The notes beneath the pieces are model-generated. The model had not been told where the DNA came from. It made no database searches and saw nothing but the letters and a program-made list of their open reading frames with translations. Shown here in pieces: positions 55,321 through 64,000 of a stretch of DNA of 64,000 bases (positions are counted from its first letter, which is position 1; each line of letters opens with the position of its first letter). The DNA is from Cervus elaphus (taxonomy: Eukaryota; Chordata; Mammalia; Artiodactyla; Cervidae). The stretch lies in assembly GCF_910594005.1 (NCBI RefSeq), contig NC_057826.1, positions 27,623,501 to 27,687,500 of the forward strand, read 5' to 3'. The position numbers and the translations under genes were made by a program.

Positions 55321-56115
55321 TTAATGTATAGGAATGTATAGGAATGCAAGGGATTTCAGTGTGTTAATTTTATATCCTGCAACTTTACTATATTCATTGA
55401 TTAGCTGTAGTAATTTTCTGGTAGAGTCTTTAGGGTTTTCTATGTAGAGGATCATGTCATCTGCAAACAGTGAGAGTTTCACTTCTTCTTTTCCTATCTG
55501 GATTCCTTTTGTTTCTTTTTCTGCTCTGACTGCTGTGGCCAAAACTTCCAAAACTATGTTGAATAGTAGTGGTGAGAGTGGGCACCCTTGTCTTCTTCCT
55601 GATTTTAGGGGAAATGCTTTCAATTTTTCACCATTGAGGATAATGTTTGCTGTGGGTTTGTCATATATAGCTTTTATTATGTTGAGGTATGTTCCTTCTA
55701 TTGCTGCTTTCTGGAGAATTTTTATCAAAAATGGATGTTGAATTTTGTCAAAGGCTTTTTCTGCATCTATTGAGATAATCATATGGTTTTTGTCTTTCAA
55801 TTTGTTAATGTGGTGTATTACATTGATTGATTTGTGGATATTAAAGAGTCCTTCCATTCCTGGGATAAAGCCCACTTGGTCATGATGTTTGATCTTTGTA
55901 ATATGTTGTTGGATTCTGTTTGCTAGAATTTTGTTAAGGATTTTTGCCTCTATGTTCATCAGTGATATTGGCCTGTAGTTTTCCTTTTTTGTGGCATCTT
56001 TGTCTGGTTTTGGAATTAGGGTGATGGTGGCCTCATAGAATGAGTTTGGAAATTTACCTTCTTCTGCAATTTTCTGGAAGAGTTTGAGTAAGATAGGTGT
56101 TAGCTCTTCTCTAAA
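55321..56115 (-). pseudogene. L1 ORF2 reverse transcriptase core
   Basis: Open from a TAA near 56,118 (replacing a Gln codon) to 55,321. Landmarks: TLIPKPDKDATKKENYRPIS, MNIEAKILNKILANRI, SIDAEKAFDKIQHPFLIK (first catalytic Asp), RRQGCPLSPLLFNIVLEVLA, and the active-site box LFADDMILYI, intact. The RT core is thus complete in sequence but lacks an endonuclease and is cut from its thumb by a frameshift. Confidence 0.9.
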
Positions 56116-56433
56116 TTTTTAGTAGAATTCAACTGTGAAGCCATCTGGTCCTGAGCTTTTGTTTGCTGGAAGATTTCTGATTACAGTTTTGATTTCCTTG
56201 CTTGTGATGAGTCTGTTAAAATCTTCTATTTCTTCCTGGTTCCGTTTTGAAAAGTTATACTTTTTTAAGAATTTGTCCATTTCTTCCAAGTTGTCCGTTT
56301 TATTGGCATAGAGCTGCTGGTAGTAGTCTCTTATAATCCTTTGTATTTCAGTGTTGTCTGTTGTGATCTCTCCATTTTCACTTCTAATTTTGTTGATTTG
56401 GTTCTTCTCCCTTTGTTTCTTAATGAATCTGGC

Positions 56434-56739
56434 TTAAGGTTTGTCAATTTTGTTTATCTTTTCAAAAAACCAGCTTTTAGCTTTGTTGATTTTTGCTATG
56501 GTCTCTTTTGTTTCTTTTGCATTTATTTCTGCCCTAATTTTTAATATTTCTTTCCTTCTACTAATCCTGGGGTTCTTCATTTCTTCCTTCTCTAGTTGCT
56601 TTAGGTGTAGAGTTAGGTTATTTATTTGATTTTTTTCTTGTTTTTTGAGGTAAGTCTGTATTGCTATGAACCTTCCCCTTAGCACTACTTTTACAGTGTC
56701 CCATAGGTTTTGGGTTGTTGTGTTTTCATTTATATTCAT
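56434..56739 (-). pseudogene. L1 ORF2 linker between endonuclease and RT
   Basis: A 101-codon frame: NENTTTQNLWDTVKVVLRGR, FIAIQTYLKKQEKNQINNLT, then SRRKEILKIRAEINAKETKE and INKAKSWFFEKINKIDKP before a premature TAA. This is the L1 segment before the RT entry. The 5' truncation lies about 130 bp further upstream. Confidence 0.88.
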
Positions 56740-56872
56740 CTCTATGCATATTTTTATTTCTTTTTTGATGTCTTCTATGATTTGTTGGTTATTCAGAAGG
56801 GTGTTATTTAGCCTCCATATGTTTGAATTTTTAATAGTTTTTTTCCAGTAATTGAGATCTAATCTTACTGCA

Positions 56873-57600
56873 GTTGAGATCTTACTATCTTATTGTAATT
56901 GAGATTTAATCTTAAAGCACAAATCTCAAAGCAATTCTTCCTTGATTTTTTGAAGCAGCTTTTATTTTGCAGTCATTTTTGGAATATATTTTTGCTAAAC
57001 ATAGAATCCTCAGTTGCTGGTTTTCTTTCATTGCTTTAAAATATCACTTCTTTTTCTTCTGGCTTGATTAGTTTCTGACAATAAGTATGTTTTAATTCTT
57101 ATTTTTGTTTCTTTATAATGTGTCCTTTTTGCTCTAGCTCTTTTGAATATTTTATTTTTAAATTTTGGTTTATTTAAATATTTCTGGTTTTGGCCTTCTG
57201 TGAATTTCTTGTGTTTATGGTTCACGTATTTCATGACTTCAAAAGTCTCCAGTGATTTGCTTCAAATACTGATTTTGCTCAATTCTGTAACTTTTTTCTC
57301 CCTCTCAAATTTCAGTTACATATGTTAGATTATATGATATCATTCCACATCCCTTGAATGATCCCAATTTCTTTAAAAAAACACTTTTTTTCTCTGTGTT
57401 TCAGTTTAGGTAATTTCTGATTACCTACCATCAGGTTCACAGATTCTTTCTTTTACTGTGACAATTCTACTGACAGGTCAACCAATGTGAGGGAATTCTT
57501 TATCTTAGTTACCTGATCATCCTCATCATCACCATTACCGTCATCATCATCATTAGCATTTTCCTCAACTGACTATATTATATAATTAAAATTGAAATGC
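56873..57600 (-). mobile_element. Old LINE-1 5' region remnant
   Basis: GAATATATTTTTGCTAAACA, TAGAATCCTCAGTTGCTGGT, AGGTAATTTCTGATTACCTA and CACAGATTCTTTCTTTTACT resemble the complement of L1M ORF1/5'UTR, like 33,900-34,300. A (TCA)n run lies at 57,518-57,562. At the left edge, GTAATTGAGATCTAATCTTA (56,848-56,867) recurs as GTAATTGAGATTTAATCTTA (56,896-56,915). Confidence 0.5.
57518..57562. repeat. (TCA)n imperfect microsatellite
   Basis: TCATCCTCATCATCACCATT followed by ACCGTCATCATCATCATTAG: interrupted TCA triplets. Confidence 0.85.
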
Positions 57601-58110
57601 ATTGGAAGTTCATGAAGAAAATTTATACTTTTACTCAAATAGAAACCTGACATCAGATATGTCAGATTTTTTTTTTCAATAGACCCTTTTCTGCCTGCTT
57701 AATATCTCAGCATTTATGTACAGAAATTATTTGGATAGCTGTTATTTTTAACTAGATAATACTCATCCTTTTACAAATGAATATGCATATCTTTTAGTGT
57801 ACACATACTTTAACAAATACACTGGAGGAATGGAATTTATATAACTTAAATACTCATGCCATTCACTAGAGTAATGCCCAGCTTACACTGGCATTCCTAT
57901 TAATAACATATAGACTCAAGACTTTTTCTCATATAGCATGGCAAGCTACTTATAGCCAAGAAACTTTCTTGTTCTAATTTTTCTACTAACTGTTATTTCA
58001 ATGTTTATTCAAGCTAGAGAATAGTAAACGTGAGTATTTTTATTGAATAAAAGATTTTTTTTAATTCTATAGAGATTTATAATTATCAAAATTTGCACAT
58101 ATATGATTTT
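57601..58110. other. No recognisable gene or repeat
   Basis: AT-rich, with short T runs. Part may be the decayed continuation of the old L1. Confidence 0.4.
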
Positions 58111-58122
58111 ATATAATCCCAT

Positions 58123-58474
58123 GTATGGTGCTGTACTTGGTTGTTCAGTTGTGTCTGGCTCTTTGCAACCCCATGGACTGCAGCCTGACCCCATGGACTG
58201 CAGCCCACCAGGTTCGTCTGTCCTTGGGGATTCTCCAGGCAAAAATACTGGAGTAGGTTGCCATTCCCTCCTCCAGAGGATCTTCCCAACCCAGGGATCA
58301 AAACTAGGTTCGATTGGAGGATGATTCTTTACCAGCTGAGCCACTAGGAATGTCCAAGAATACTGGAGAGGGTAGCCTATCCCTTCACCAAGGAATCTTA
58401 CCAACCCAGGAATCAAACCAGGGTTTCCTGAATTGCAGGCAGATTCTTTACCAGCTGAGCTACCAAGAAAGCCC
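58123..58474 (-). mobile_element. Composite Bov-tA SINE (two heads) with one 12-bp TSD
   Basis: Read on the minus strand: first head (GGGCTTTCTTGGTAGCTCAG) and partial body to CCAGTATTCTTGG, then a second head (ACATTCCTAGTGGCTCAGCT) with a full body and tail. ATATAATCCCAT is perfect at 58,111-58,122 and 58,475-58,486, outside the whole unit, so the two-headed element inserted as one. A 20-bp tandem duplication (CCATGGACTGCAGCC twice, 58,171-58,205) lies near the 3' end. Confidence 0.85.
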
Positions 58475-58547
58475 ATATAATCCCATAATAACTTTTTTTC
58501 TCTTACCCCTATATTGCTCCTCTTCTCTTCCCTCTCCATATTCACTT

Positions 58548-59272
58548 CATTTTGGTCGCTCAATCATGTCTAACTCTTTGTGACCCCATGAACCGCAGCA
58601 TGCCAGGCCTCCCTGTCCATCACCAACTCCCAGAGTCCACCCAAACCCATGTCCATTGAGTCAGTGATGCCATCCAACAGCATCAGGGTCTATTGAAATG
58701 AGTCAGCTCTTCACATCAGGTGGCCAAAGAACTGGAGTTTCAGCTTCAACATCAGTCCTTCCAATGAACACCCAGGACTGATCTCCTTTAGGATGGACTG
58801 GTTGGATCTCCTTGCAGTCCAAGGGACTCTCAAGTCTTCTCCAATACCACAGTTCAAAAACATCAGTTCTTTGGTGCTCAGCTTTCTTTACAGTCCAACT
58901 CACATCCATATGTACATGACCACTGGAAAAACTATAGCCTTGACTAGATGGACCTTTGTTGGCAAAGTGATGTCTCTGCTTTTTAATATGCTGTCTAGTT
59001 TGGTCATAATTTTCCTTCCAAGGAGTAAGCGTCATTTAATTTCATGGCTGCAATCACCATCTGCAGTGATTTTGGAGCCCAGATAAATAAAGTCAGCCAC
59101 TGTTTCCACTGTTTCCCCATTTATTTGCCATGAAGTGATGGGTCCAGATGCCATGATCTTAGTTTTTGGAATGCTGAGCTTTAAGCCATCTTTTTTCACT
59201 CTCCTCTTTCACTTTCATCAAGAGGCTCTTTAGTTCTTCACTTTCTGCCATAAGGGTGGTGTCATCTGCATA
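58548..59272 (-). mobile_element. BovB LINE 3' fragment with internal deletion
   Basis: The minus strand runs from the RT catalytic region (edge near 59,272, ATCTGCATATGGATATGCAT) to the 3' end. The 50-bp block that normally follows GTGATGCCATCCAAC is missing at 58,677-58,678. The frame 59,035-58,703 (110 codons) is scrambled by shifts. Confidence 0.9.
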
Positions 59273-59284
59273 TGGATATGCATA

Positions 59285-59396
59285 TGGAACCAGTCTCTCC
59301 ATATTGGTAACCACTAATTTGTTCTCTGTATCTGTGAGTCTGCTTCTTTTTTATTTTATTCACTAGTTTGTATTTTTTTAGATTCTACGTATGTGA
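59285..59396 (-). mobile_element. L1 3'UTR fragment between two BovBs
   Basis: ATTGGTAACCACTAATTTGT, TCTCTGTATCTGTGAGTCTG and TTAGATTCTACGTATG are the complement of L1 3'UTR. It is bounded by BovB on both sides with no 3' tail of its own, so it is probably a leftover of a larger L1 into which BovB elements inserted. Confidence 0.65.
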
Positions 59397-60303
59397 TACC
59401 TGTCCTTCACTGTCTCCTCAGTGACAGTTTGTTCAAACTCATGTCCTTTGAGTCGATGATGCAATCCAACCACCTCATCCTCTGTAGCCCTCTTCTCCTC
59501 CTGCCCCCAATCTTTCCCAGCATCAGGATCTTTCCAATGAGTCAACTCTTCCTATCAGGTGACCAAAGTATCAGAGCTTCAGCTTCAGTATCAGTCCTTC
59601 CAGGATTGATTTCCTTTAGGATTGACTGGTTTAATCTCCTTCCTGTCCAAGGGACTCTCAAGAGTCTTCTCCAGAACCACAGTTCAAAAGCCATCAATTC
59701 TTCATTACTCAACCTTCTTTATGGTCCACCTCTAATATCCACACATGACTACTGGAAAAACCGCAGCTTTGACAATAGGGACTTTTGTCAGCAAAGTGAT
59801 ATTCTCTGCTTTTTAATATGCTGTTTAGGTTTGTCATAGCTTTTCTTCCAAGGAGCAAGTGTTTTAATTTCATGGCTGCAGGTACCATCTGCAGTGATTT
59901 TGGAGCCCAAGAAAATAAAGTCTGACACTGTTTCCATTGTTTTCCCATCTATTTGCCATGAAGTGATGAAACTGGATGCTATTATTTTCTTTTTCAGAGT
60001 TTTAAGCCAACTTTTTCACTCTCCTCTCTCACTTTCATCAAGAGGATCTTTGTTCTTCTTCGCTTTCTGCATATCTGTGTCATATGTGTCTGCATATGAC
60101 ATATCTGCATATGTGTCGTCTGCATATCTGAGGTATTGAGATTTCTCCTGGCAGTCTTGATTTCAGCTTGTGCTTCATCCAGCCCATCATTTCACGTGAT
60201 GTACTCTGCATATAAGTTAAATAAGCAGGGTGACAATATACAACCTTGAAGTACTCCTTTACTGATTTGGAACCAGTCTGTAGTTGCATGTCCAGTTCTA
60301 ATG
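59397..60303 (-). mobile_element. BovB LINE fragment lacking its extreme 3' end
   Basis: Minus-strand BovB from RT palm (GTTGCATGTCCAGTTCTAAT edge at 60,303) to the C-terminal coding part. It stops near 59,397 at TGTCCTTCACTGTCTCC, about 85-90 bp short of the usual 3' terminus. Loss of a LINE 3' end implies a deletion after insertion. A local expansion of TCTGCATAT lies at 60,066-60,130. Frames are short and shifted. Confidence 0.88.
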
Positions 60304-60334
60304 TTTTGCATTAACATATCCCTAATTCCACTCA

Positions 60335-60540
60335 ATAAGGACTTCCCTGAAGCTCAAACGATTAATAATCTGCCTGCAATACAGGAGACCCAGCTTTGAT
60401 CCCTGGGTCAGGAAGATCCTCTGGAGAATGGAATGGCAATCCACTCCAGTATTCTTGCTTGGAGAATCTCATAGACAGAGAAGCCTAGAGGGCTACAGTT
60501 CATGGGGTCACAAAGAGTCGGACATGACTGAGCTACTAAC
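60335..60540 (+). mobile_element. Bov-tA SINE with 11-bp TSD
   Basis: GGACTTCCCTGAAGCTCAAA, CTTTGATCCCTGGGTCAGGA, CCACTCCAGTATTCTTGCTT, GGGCTACAGTTCATGGGGTC, GACATGACTGAGCTACTAAC. AATTCCACTCA (60,324-60,334) and AATTCCATTCA (60,541-60,551) form a target-site duplication with one mismatch. Confidence 0.9.
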
Positions 60541-60551
60541 AATTCCATTCA

Positions 60552-61239
60552 GTTGGCTGAGATATTAGATTTCTTATTCCAAATGCTTATTAAACTGCTT
60601 GAAATCAACTATTCTTACATAAAATTTTTCTCTTAAAATGAAAACTGCCATCATCTTGATACTGCTCCTATTGGTATACATTCTTTTGCTTCCCTTCTTT
60701 GCTTTTGTAATTATGAAATGTTTACTAATTCTGGTTAAAATCTTGTAGTATTCTTTTCCTTCCACTTCCCACCTAGCCCACATACATGTACCTGAAATGA
60801 TAGTGTGATAGAAATAATTTACTTTAAAATTGTAATACTTGATTTCTTGAAATCTGCCAACTTATTGCAGTGGAAGTCATAGAGTGCTTACCTTAATAGT
60901 TTCTATTTGACTACATGGGTCAAAGAAATTGAATGATATTCATTGTGTTAAACAATAAAAGAGAACTTTCTAGGGGCTCAATGTGTAAATAAAGAAGCAA
61001 CAGACCCATTGCCTGCCTCATCTCCTGCCTTTTCTTTCAGTAGCAGGATTTTCCTACAGTAGCATGATCTCTTCTGAGTACAGGCTAATAGCATTGGGTA
61101 TGATGGTAGAGTTGCTTTTGTAAATGTGAACAAAGTTAAGACAAAGAGTTGAATCATGTATCAGGTGTATCATCCAAATAAAGCAAGTGATTCTTCAGCA
61201 TTGCAATTCCATGACCATGGCCAGTAACTCTTACAGTCA
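60552..61239. other. No recognisable gene or repeat
   Basis: Nearly 700 bp of mixed composition with no frame above about 70 codons and no repeat signature. Confidence 0.45.
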
Positions 61240-61852
61240 TTTCTGACCATTCTTTCTATTGCAGTCAGTAGAAGTTCGTATTTTCTAAGATGACCATAAT
61301 AATTTCTTCCATCTGGCCAGCCATTCTTTCTGCAATATAATCTTGCTACTTCATCATGTGGTGGAATCTAATTTTCTTCTGCTTGAATCTGACCTGCCTT
61401 CAGTGGCAAACTTCCTTGTTATTGAATGCAGTGGAAGTGATGCTACATCAATCTCTAGGCTGAGTTTTAAAAGCTTTGCTGTTCCTGTTTTAGTTTCTTG
61501 GAATGCTCAATCTGCAAGTAATATTTCTCTAGACACCTTTTCTTGGAACCCATCTGCAATTGCAAGATAAATCTCAGCCACATGGAGAGACCAGTGGTTG
61601 GTCCTCTTGGTAAAAGTCCAGCCTTTGAAGTATCTCACCCAGTTGCCTAATAGAAGAGTGAGAAAACCTCCAGATAATTCCTGTTCACAGCTATTTTCTC
61701 AGGAATTCAGGTGTTCCCACCTGAGACTTTATACCCTATGAAGCAGAGATATGTCATCCATGTAAAATGCTTGACCTACAGAATCTGTGAGAAAAATAAA
61801 GTGGTAGTTGATTTATACCACTCAATTTGTTGGTTGATCAGTCATAAATACA
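61240..61852 (+). mobile_element. MLT1-type (MaLR/ERVL) solo LTR
   Basis: Order of landmarks fits an MLT1 LTR: CCATAATAATTTCTTCCATC, GCAATATAATCTTGCTACTT, CATCATGTGGTGGAATCTAA, GAATGCAGTGGAAGTGATGC, AGCCACATGGAGAGACCAGT, a polyadenylation signal AATAAA at 61,795-61,800, and TTTATACCACTCAATTTGTT at the end. It is an ancient non-coding LTR with no internal region beside it. The 75-codon frame at 61,343-61,570 is incidental. Confidence 0.75.
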
Positions 61853-62229
61853 TGGAGAAAAGCAAAAGTCCTGATCCTTAGTAACCCATCTCCACAATTT
61901 TATTTTATATAAGAGATTAACTTATTTCTTATTGGCAAATTTAACCCTAAGACCTGTGTATTTGAAGCAGAAACAATTTTTAATTGGCTCAAATGATGTA
62001 TCTGGCTTAGCAAAACAACAGACAGGTACTGGACTTTTGCTGGACTATCACGTGTGCTACCTAAAAGACAGCACTCTACTTTTTCTCATCTTCAGAAGCA
62101 CAATAATCACAAAAAGTACTTAGACAATTTTCTTAATGACAGAGTTTGGTAAAATTTATAGAATGATTCATTGACCAGTCATTTCACTTAGGTGTTATTA
62201 CCATTAATAGATAGAACTAATAGACTCTC
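61853..62229. other. No recognisable gene or repeat
   Basis: About 380 bp with nothing I can name; the 63-codon frame 61,932-62,123 has no domain. Confidence 0.4.
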
Positions 62230-62480
62230 TCTTTAATTTCTTTCCAATATCTTTTCCAAACCTGTTTTTAGTGCTCTAGATCAAGCCTCTGTTACCTCAC
62301 TGGCACTATTGCAGTAGCCTCTTTAAGAGTCTTCCAAACTCTAATCTTCCTCCAGTGCAATTCATCCTGCACACTATTCTTAAAGATAACTATTTTACTC
62401 AGTTTATGGTTAACCCTTTCTCTTGCTTACAGTTCTTTCTGTTCCATGTTGGAGTCTCCTACAGAAGAACTCTGATCCAT
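62230..62480 (+). mobile_element. L2 LINE remnant
   Basis: GGCACTATTGCAGTAGCCTC, CTAATCTTCCTCCAGTGCAA, TTCATCCTGCACACTATTCT and ACTATTTTACTCAGTTTATG follow the coding-strand order of L2 ORF2 near its 3' end. No frame survives. Confidence 0.55.
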
Positions 62481-62984
62481 TAAATGAAACTTATGGAAAT
62501 TTAAACCATTCCTTTCTTCTCTCATCTGTTTCTAGAATATTAAAACCATGATTCCTAAATAATCTCTAAGAATTCAGCTCAAATCCCTGTAAGAGGAAAA
62601 TATTGCATTCCCTCTTTAGATGTATGAAAAGAAAAAGAAAAAAAAAAAACTCAAAGTTCAAAAGAAGAGTAATATGAAATAAAAACATTGTCATCAAACT
62701 AGATGTAAATTTAGACTCACTGCTACGGAGAGAAAAAAATTACAGGCACATGTTTTTCCTAGTTATATTTCTAAATTAATAATTAGTTCAAAATAGATTA
62801 ATTTTGATAATTTTTATACTGCATGTAAATTGAATTATACTATAGATGCTTTTATATATATTTTTCTCAAATGTGTGTGTGTGAGATCTATAAGTGTAAA
62901 TTATTCATTCTAACTCCTTTATTCCTTAAGAGAGCAAACTACTGCTCTCAGGCCAGATCTGTTTCGCTGTTTGCAGTTATTTAA
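62481..62984. other. No recognisable gene or repeat; A-run at 62,637-62,650
   Basis: AT-rich with an A-rich run and a short TG run (62,872-62,882). Nothing else is assignable. Confidence 0.4.
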
Positions 62985-64000
62985 TTTATCTAATCTTTTG
63001 ATGAAATACAGTTGTTTACAGATGTACAACATAGTGATTCAATGTTTTTATAAATTACATTCCATATAAAGTTTATAAAAAGGATGGCTTTACTTTCCTG
63101 CGCTGTCCAATATGTCCTTGCTGCTTATTTATTTTATGCATAGTAATTTGTATCTAATTCCCTCTGCCTATATTGCTCTTCCTCCATTCCCTCTCCCCAG
63201 TTATAACCACAGTTTTTCCTTTACATCTGTCTGTTTCTGTTTTGTTATATATAATGATTTAAAATTTTTTTCCGTATATAGATGATAGGGTAGAGTATTT
63301 GTCTTTGTCTTCTTATTTCACTATACATAATACTGTCTAACTCCATCCACATAGTTTCAAAAGGCATAATTTTATTCTTTTTATGGTGCTTTTTAGTCAC
63401 TAAGTCACATCTGACTCTCTTGATACCCCCATGGACTGTAGCCTGCCAAGATCCTCTGTCCACTGAATTTTCTAGGCAAGAACACTGGCTGCTGCTGCTG
63501 CTGCTGCTAAGTCGCTTCAGTTGTGTCCAACTCTGTGCGACCCCAGAGACGGCAGCCCACCAGGCTCCCCCATCCCTGGGATTCTCCAGGCAAGAACACT
63601 GGAGTGGGTTGCCATTTCCTTCTCCAAGGCAGGAAAGTGAAAAGTGAAAGTGAAGTCTCATAGTCAAGTCCAACTCTTAGCGACCCCATGTACTGCAGCC
63701 CACCAGGCTCCTCCGTCCATGGGATTTTCCAGGCAAGGGTACTGGAGTGGGGTGCCATTTCCTTCTCTAGTGTATCTTCCCAACCCAGGGATCCAACCCA
63801 GGTCTCCTACATTGCAGGAAGATTCTTTACCAAGTAAGCCACAAGATCTTTTGTATTCCCTTTATGGCTGAGTAATATTCCATTGTGTATATACCATATT
63901 TTCTTAATCCTTTCATCTGGATAGGCACTTAGGTTACTTCCATATCTTGGCTATTATAAATAATGCTGCTATGAATATTGGGTGCCTGTATCTTTTAAAG
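62985..64000 (-). mobile_element. LINE-1 3' end, interrupted by SINEs and running off the window
   Basis: Complement of L1 3'UTR (ATACAGTTGTTTACAGATGT, TGTCTGTTTCTGTTTTGTTA, ATAATACTGTCTAACTCCAT) then, after the SINE composite, ORF2 C-terminal text (CCTTTATGGCTGAGTAATAT, TTCCATATCTTGGCTATTAT). The element continues beyond 64,000. Confidence 0.75.
63387..63855 (-). mobile_element. Composite Bov-tA / Bov-A2 SINE cluster
   Basis: On the minus strand: a tRNA-type head (63,843-63,755, GGTTGGATCCCTGGG) and BovA body to about 63,652, then a BovA unit ending in (AGC)n, the complement of (CTG)n at 63,487-63,507, then a further BovA unit to 63,395. GGCAAGAACACTGG occurs at 63,475-63,488 and 63,589-63,602, consistent with a Bov-A2 inserted in a Bov-tA or with unit homology alone. 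TTCTTTTTATGG (63,375-63,386) and TTCCCTTTATGG (63,856-63,867) flank the whole, 10 of 12 matching. Confidence 0.78.

Larger units (their letters stand above)
53377..56872 (-). mobile_element. 5'-truncated ruminant LINE-1, lightly mutated
   Basis: Minus-strand L1 of about 3.5 kb. It is truncated within ORF2 after the endonuclease (5' edge near 56,872), carries RT, the C-terminal domain, the 3'UTR and a short poly-A complement at 53,380-53,390. ORF2 is broken only a few times: stops near 56,436 and 56,118, a 10-bp duplication at 55,323-55,342 and a stop at 54,995. That light damage makes it the youngest L1 in the window. It sits inside an older antisense L1. Confidence 0.9.

Overview
The window is mammalian nuclear DNA from a ruminant, almost certainly a bovid or other pecoran. 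It is intergenic or deep-intronic sequence built largely from retrotransposons. The diagnosis rests on about seventeen BovB (RTE-clade LINE) pieces, with their (CTGAA)n-type 3' ends, and on ruminant-only SINEs (Bov-tA, Bov-A2, ART2A-like). Ruminant-type LINE-1s (one with a long 5'UTR) and older mammalian repeats (MIR, L2, MER20, another hAT remnant, MLT1 LTR, a mariner MITE) are also present. I found no intact host gene, exon-like gene structure, functional tRNA or rRNA gene, or CRISPR array. Every long open frame I could assign is a remnant of a mobile element, or the strand opposite one.

Layout. 1-7 kb holds ancient MIR and L2/hAT relics split by younger SINEs and BovB pieces. 7-11.9 kb is mostly unassigned. 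12-17 kb carries an old L1 and then a near-complete but decayed BovB that has a second BovB inside its leader. 18-24 kb is L1 plus four BovB or SINE insertions, including a BovB whose 5' part is inverted and bounded by an 11-bp target-site duplication. 25-28 kb is a decayed class-I (gamma-like) endogenous retrovirus on the minus strand, with traces of nucleocapsid, protease, RT, RNase H and integrase. 29-32 kb is apparently unique. 32-35 kb is a possible LTR and an old L1 5' half. 35-46 kb is a nested complex: a second 5'-inverted BovB, then a minus-strand L1 with a preserved 5'UTR but no 3' end, itself containing two BovB pieces and apparently sitting inside another BovB. 46-50 kb is old L1s with SINE and BovB insertions. 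50-52 kb has two MIRs in mostly unassigned sequence. 52-57 kb is old L1 interrupted by a 3.5-kb younger L1 whose ORF2 is only lightly broken. 58-64 kb is SINE composites, two BovBs, an MLT1 LTR, L2 and L1.

How the pieces relate. SINEs in this lineage use BovB-like 3' tails, so BovB is the presumed source of enzyme for most SINEs here. Target-site duplications that I could read by eye order many of the insertions. The most informative features are two 5'-inverted BovB copies consistent with twin priming, a probable microhomology deletion joining BovB to L1 at 37,823-37,826, an 87-bp near-perfect tandem duplication inside an otherwise old BovB, and SINE composites that moved as single units. 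Family names come from recognition by eye, not a database search, and boundaries are approximate to about 5-30 bp unless a target-site duplication is quoted.
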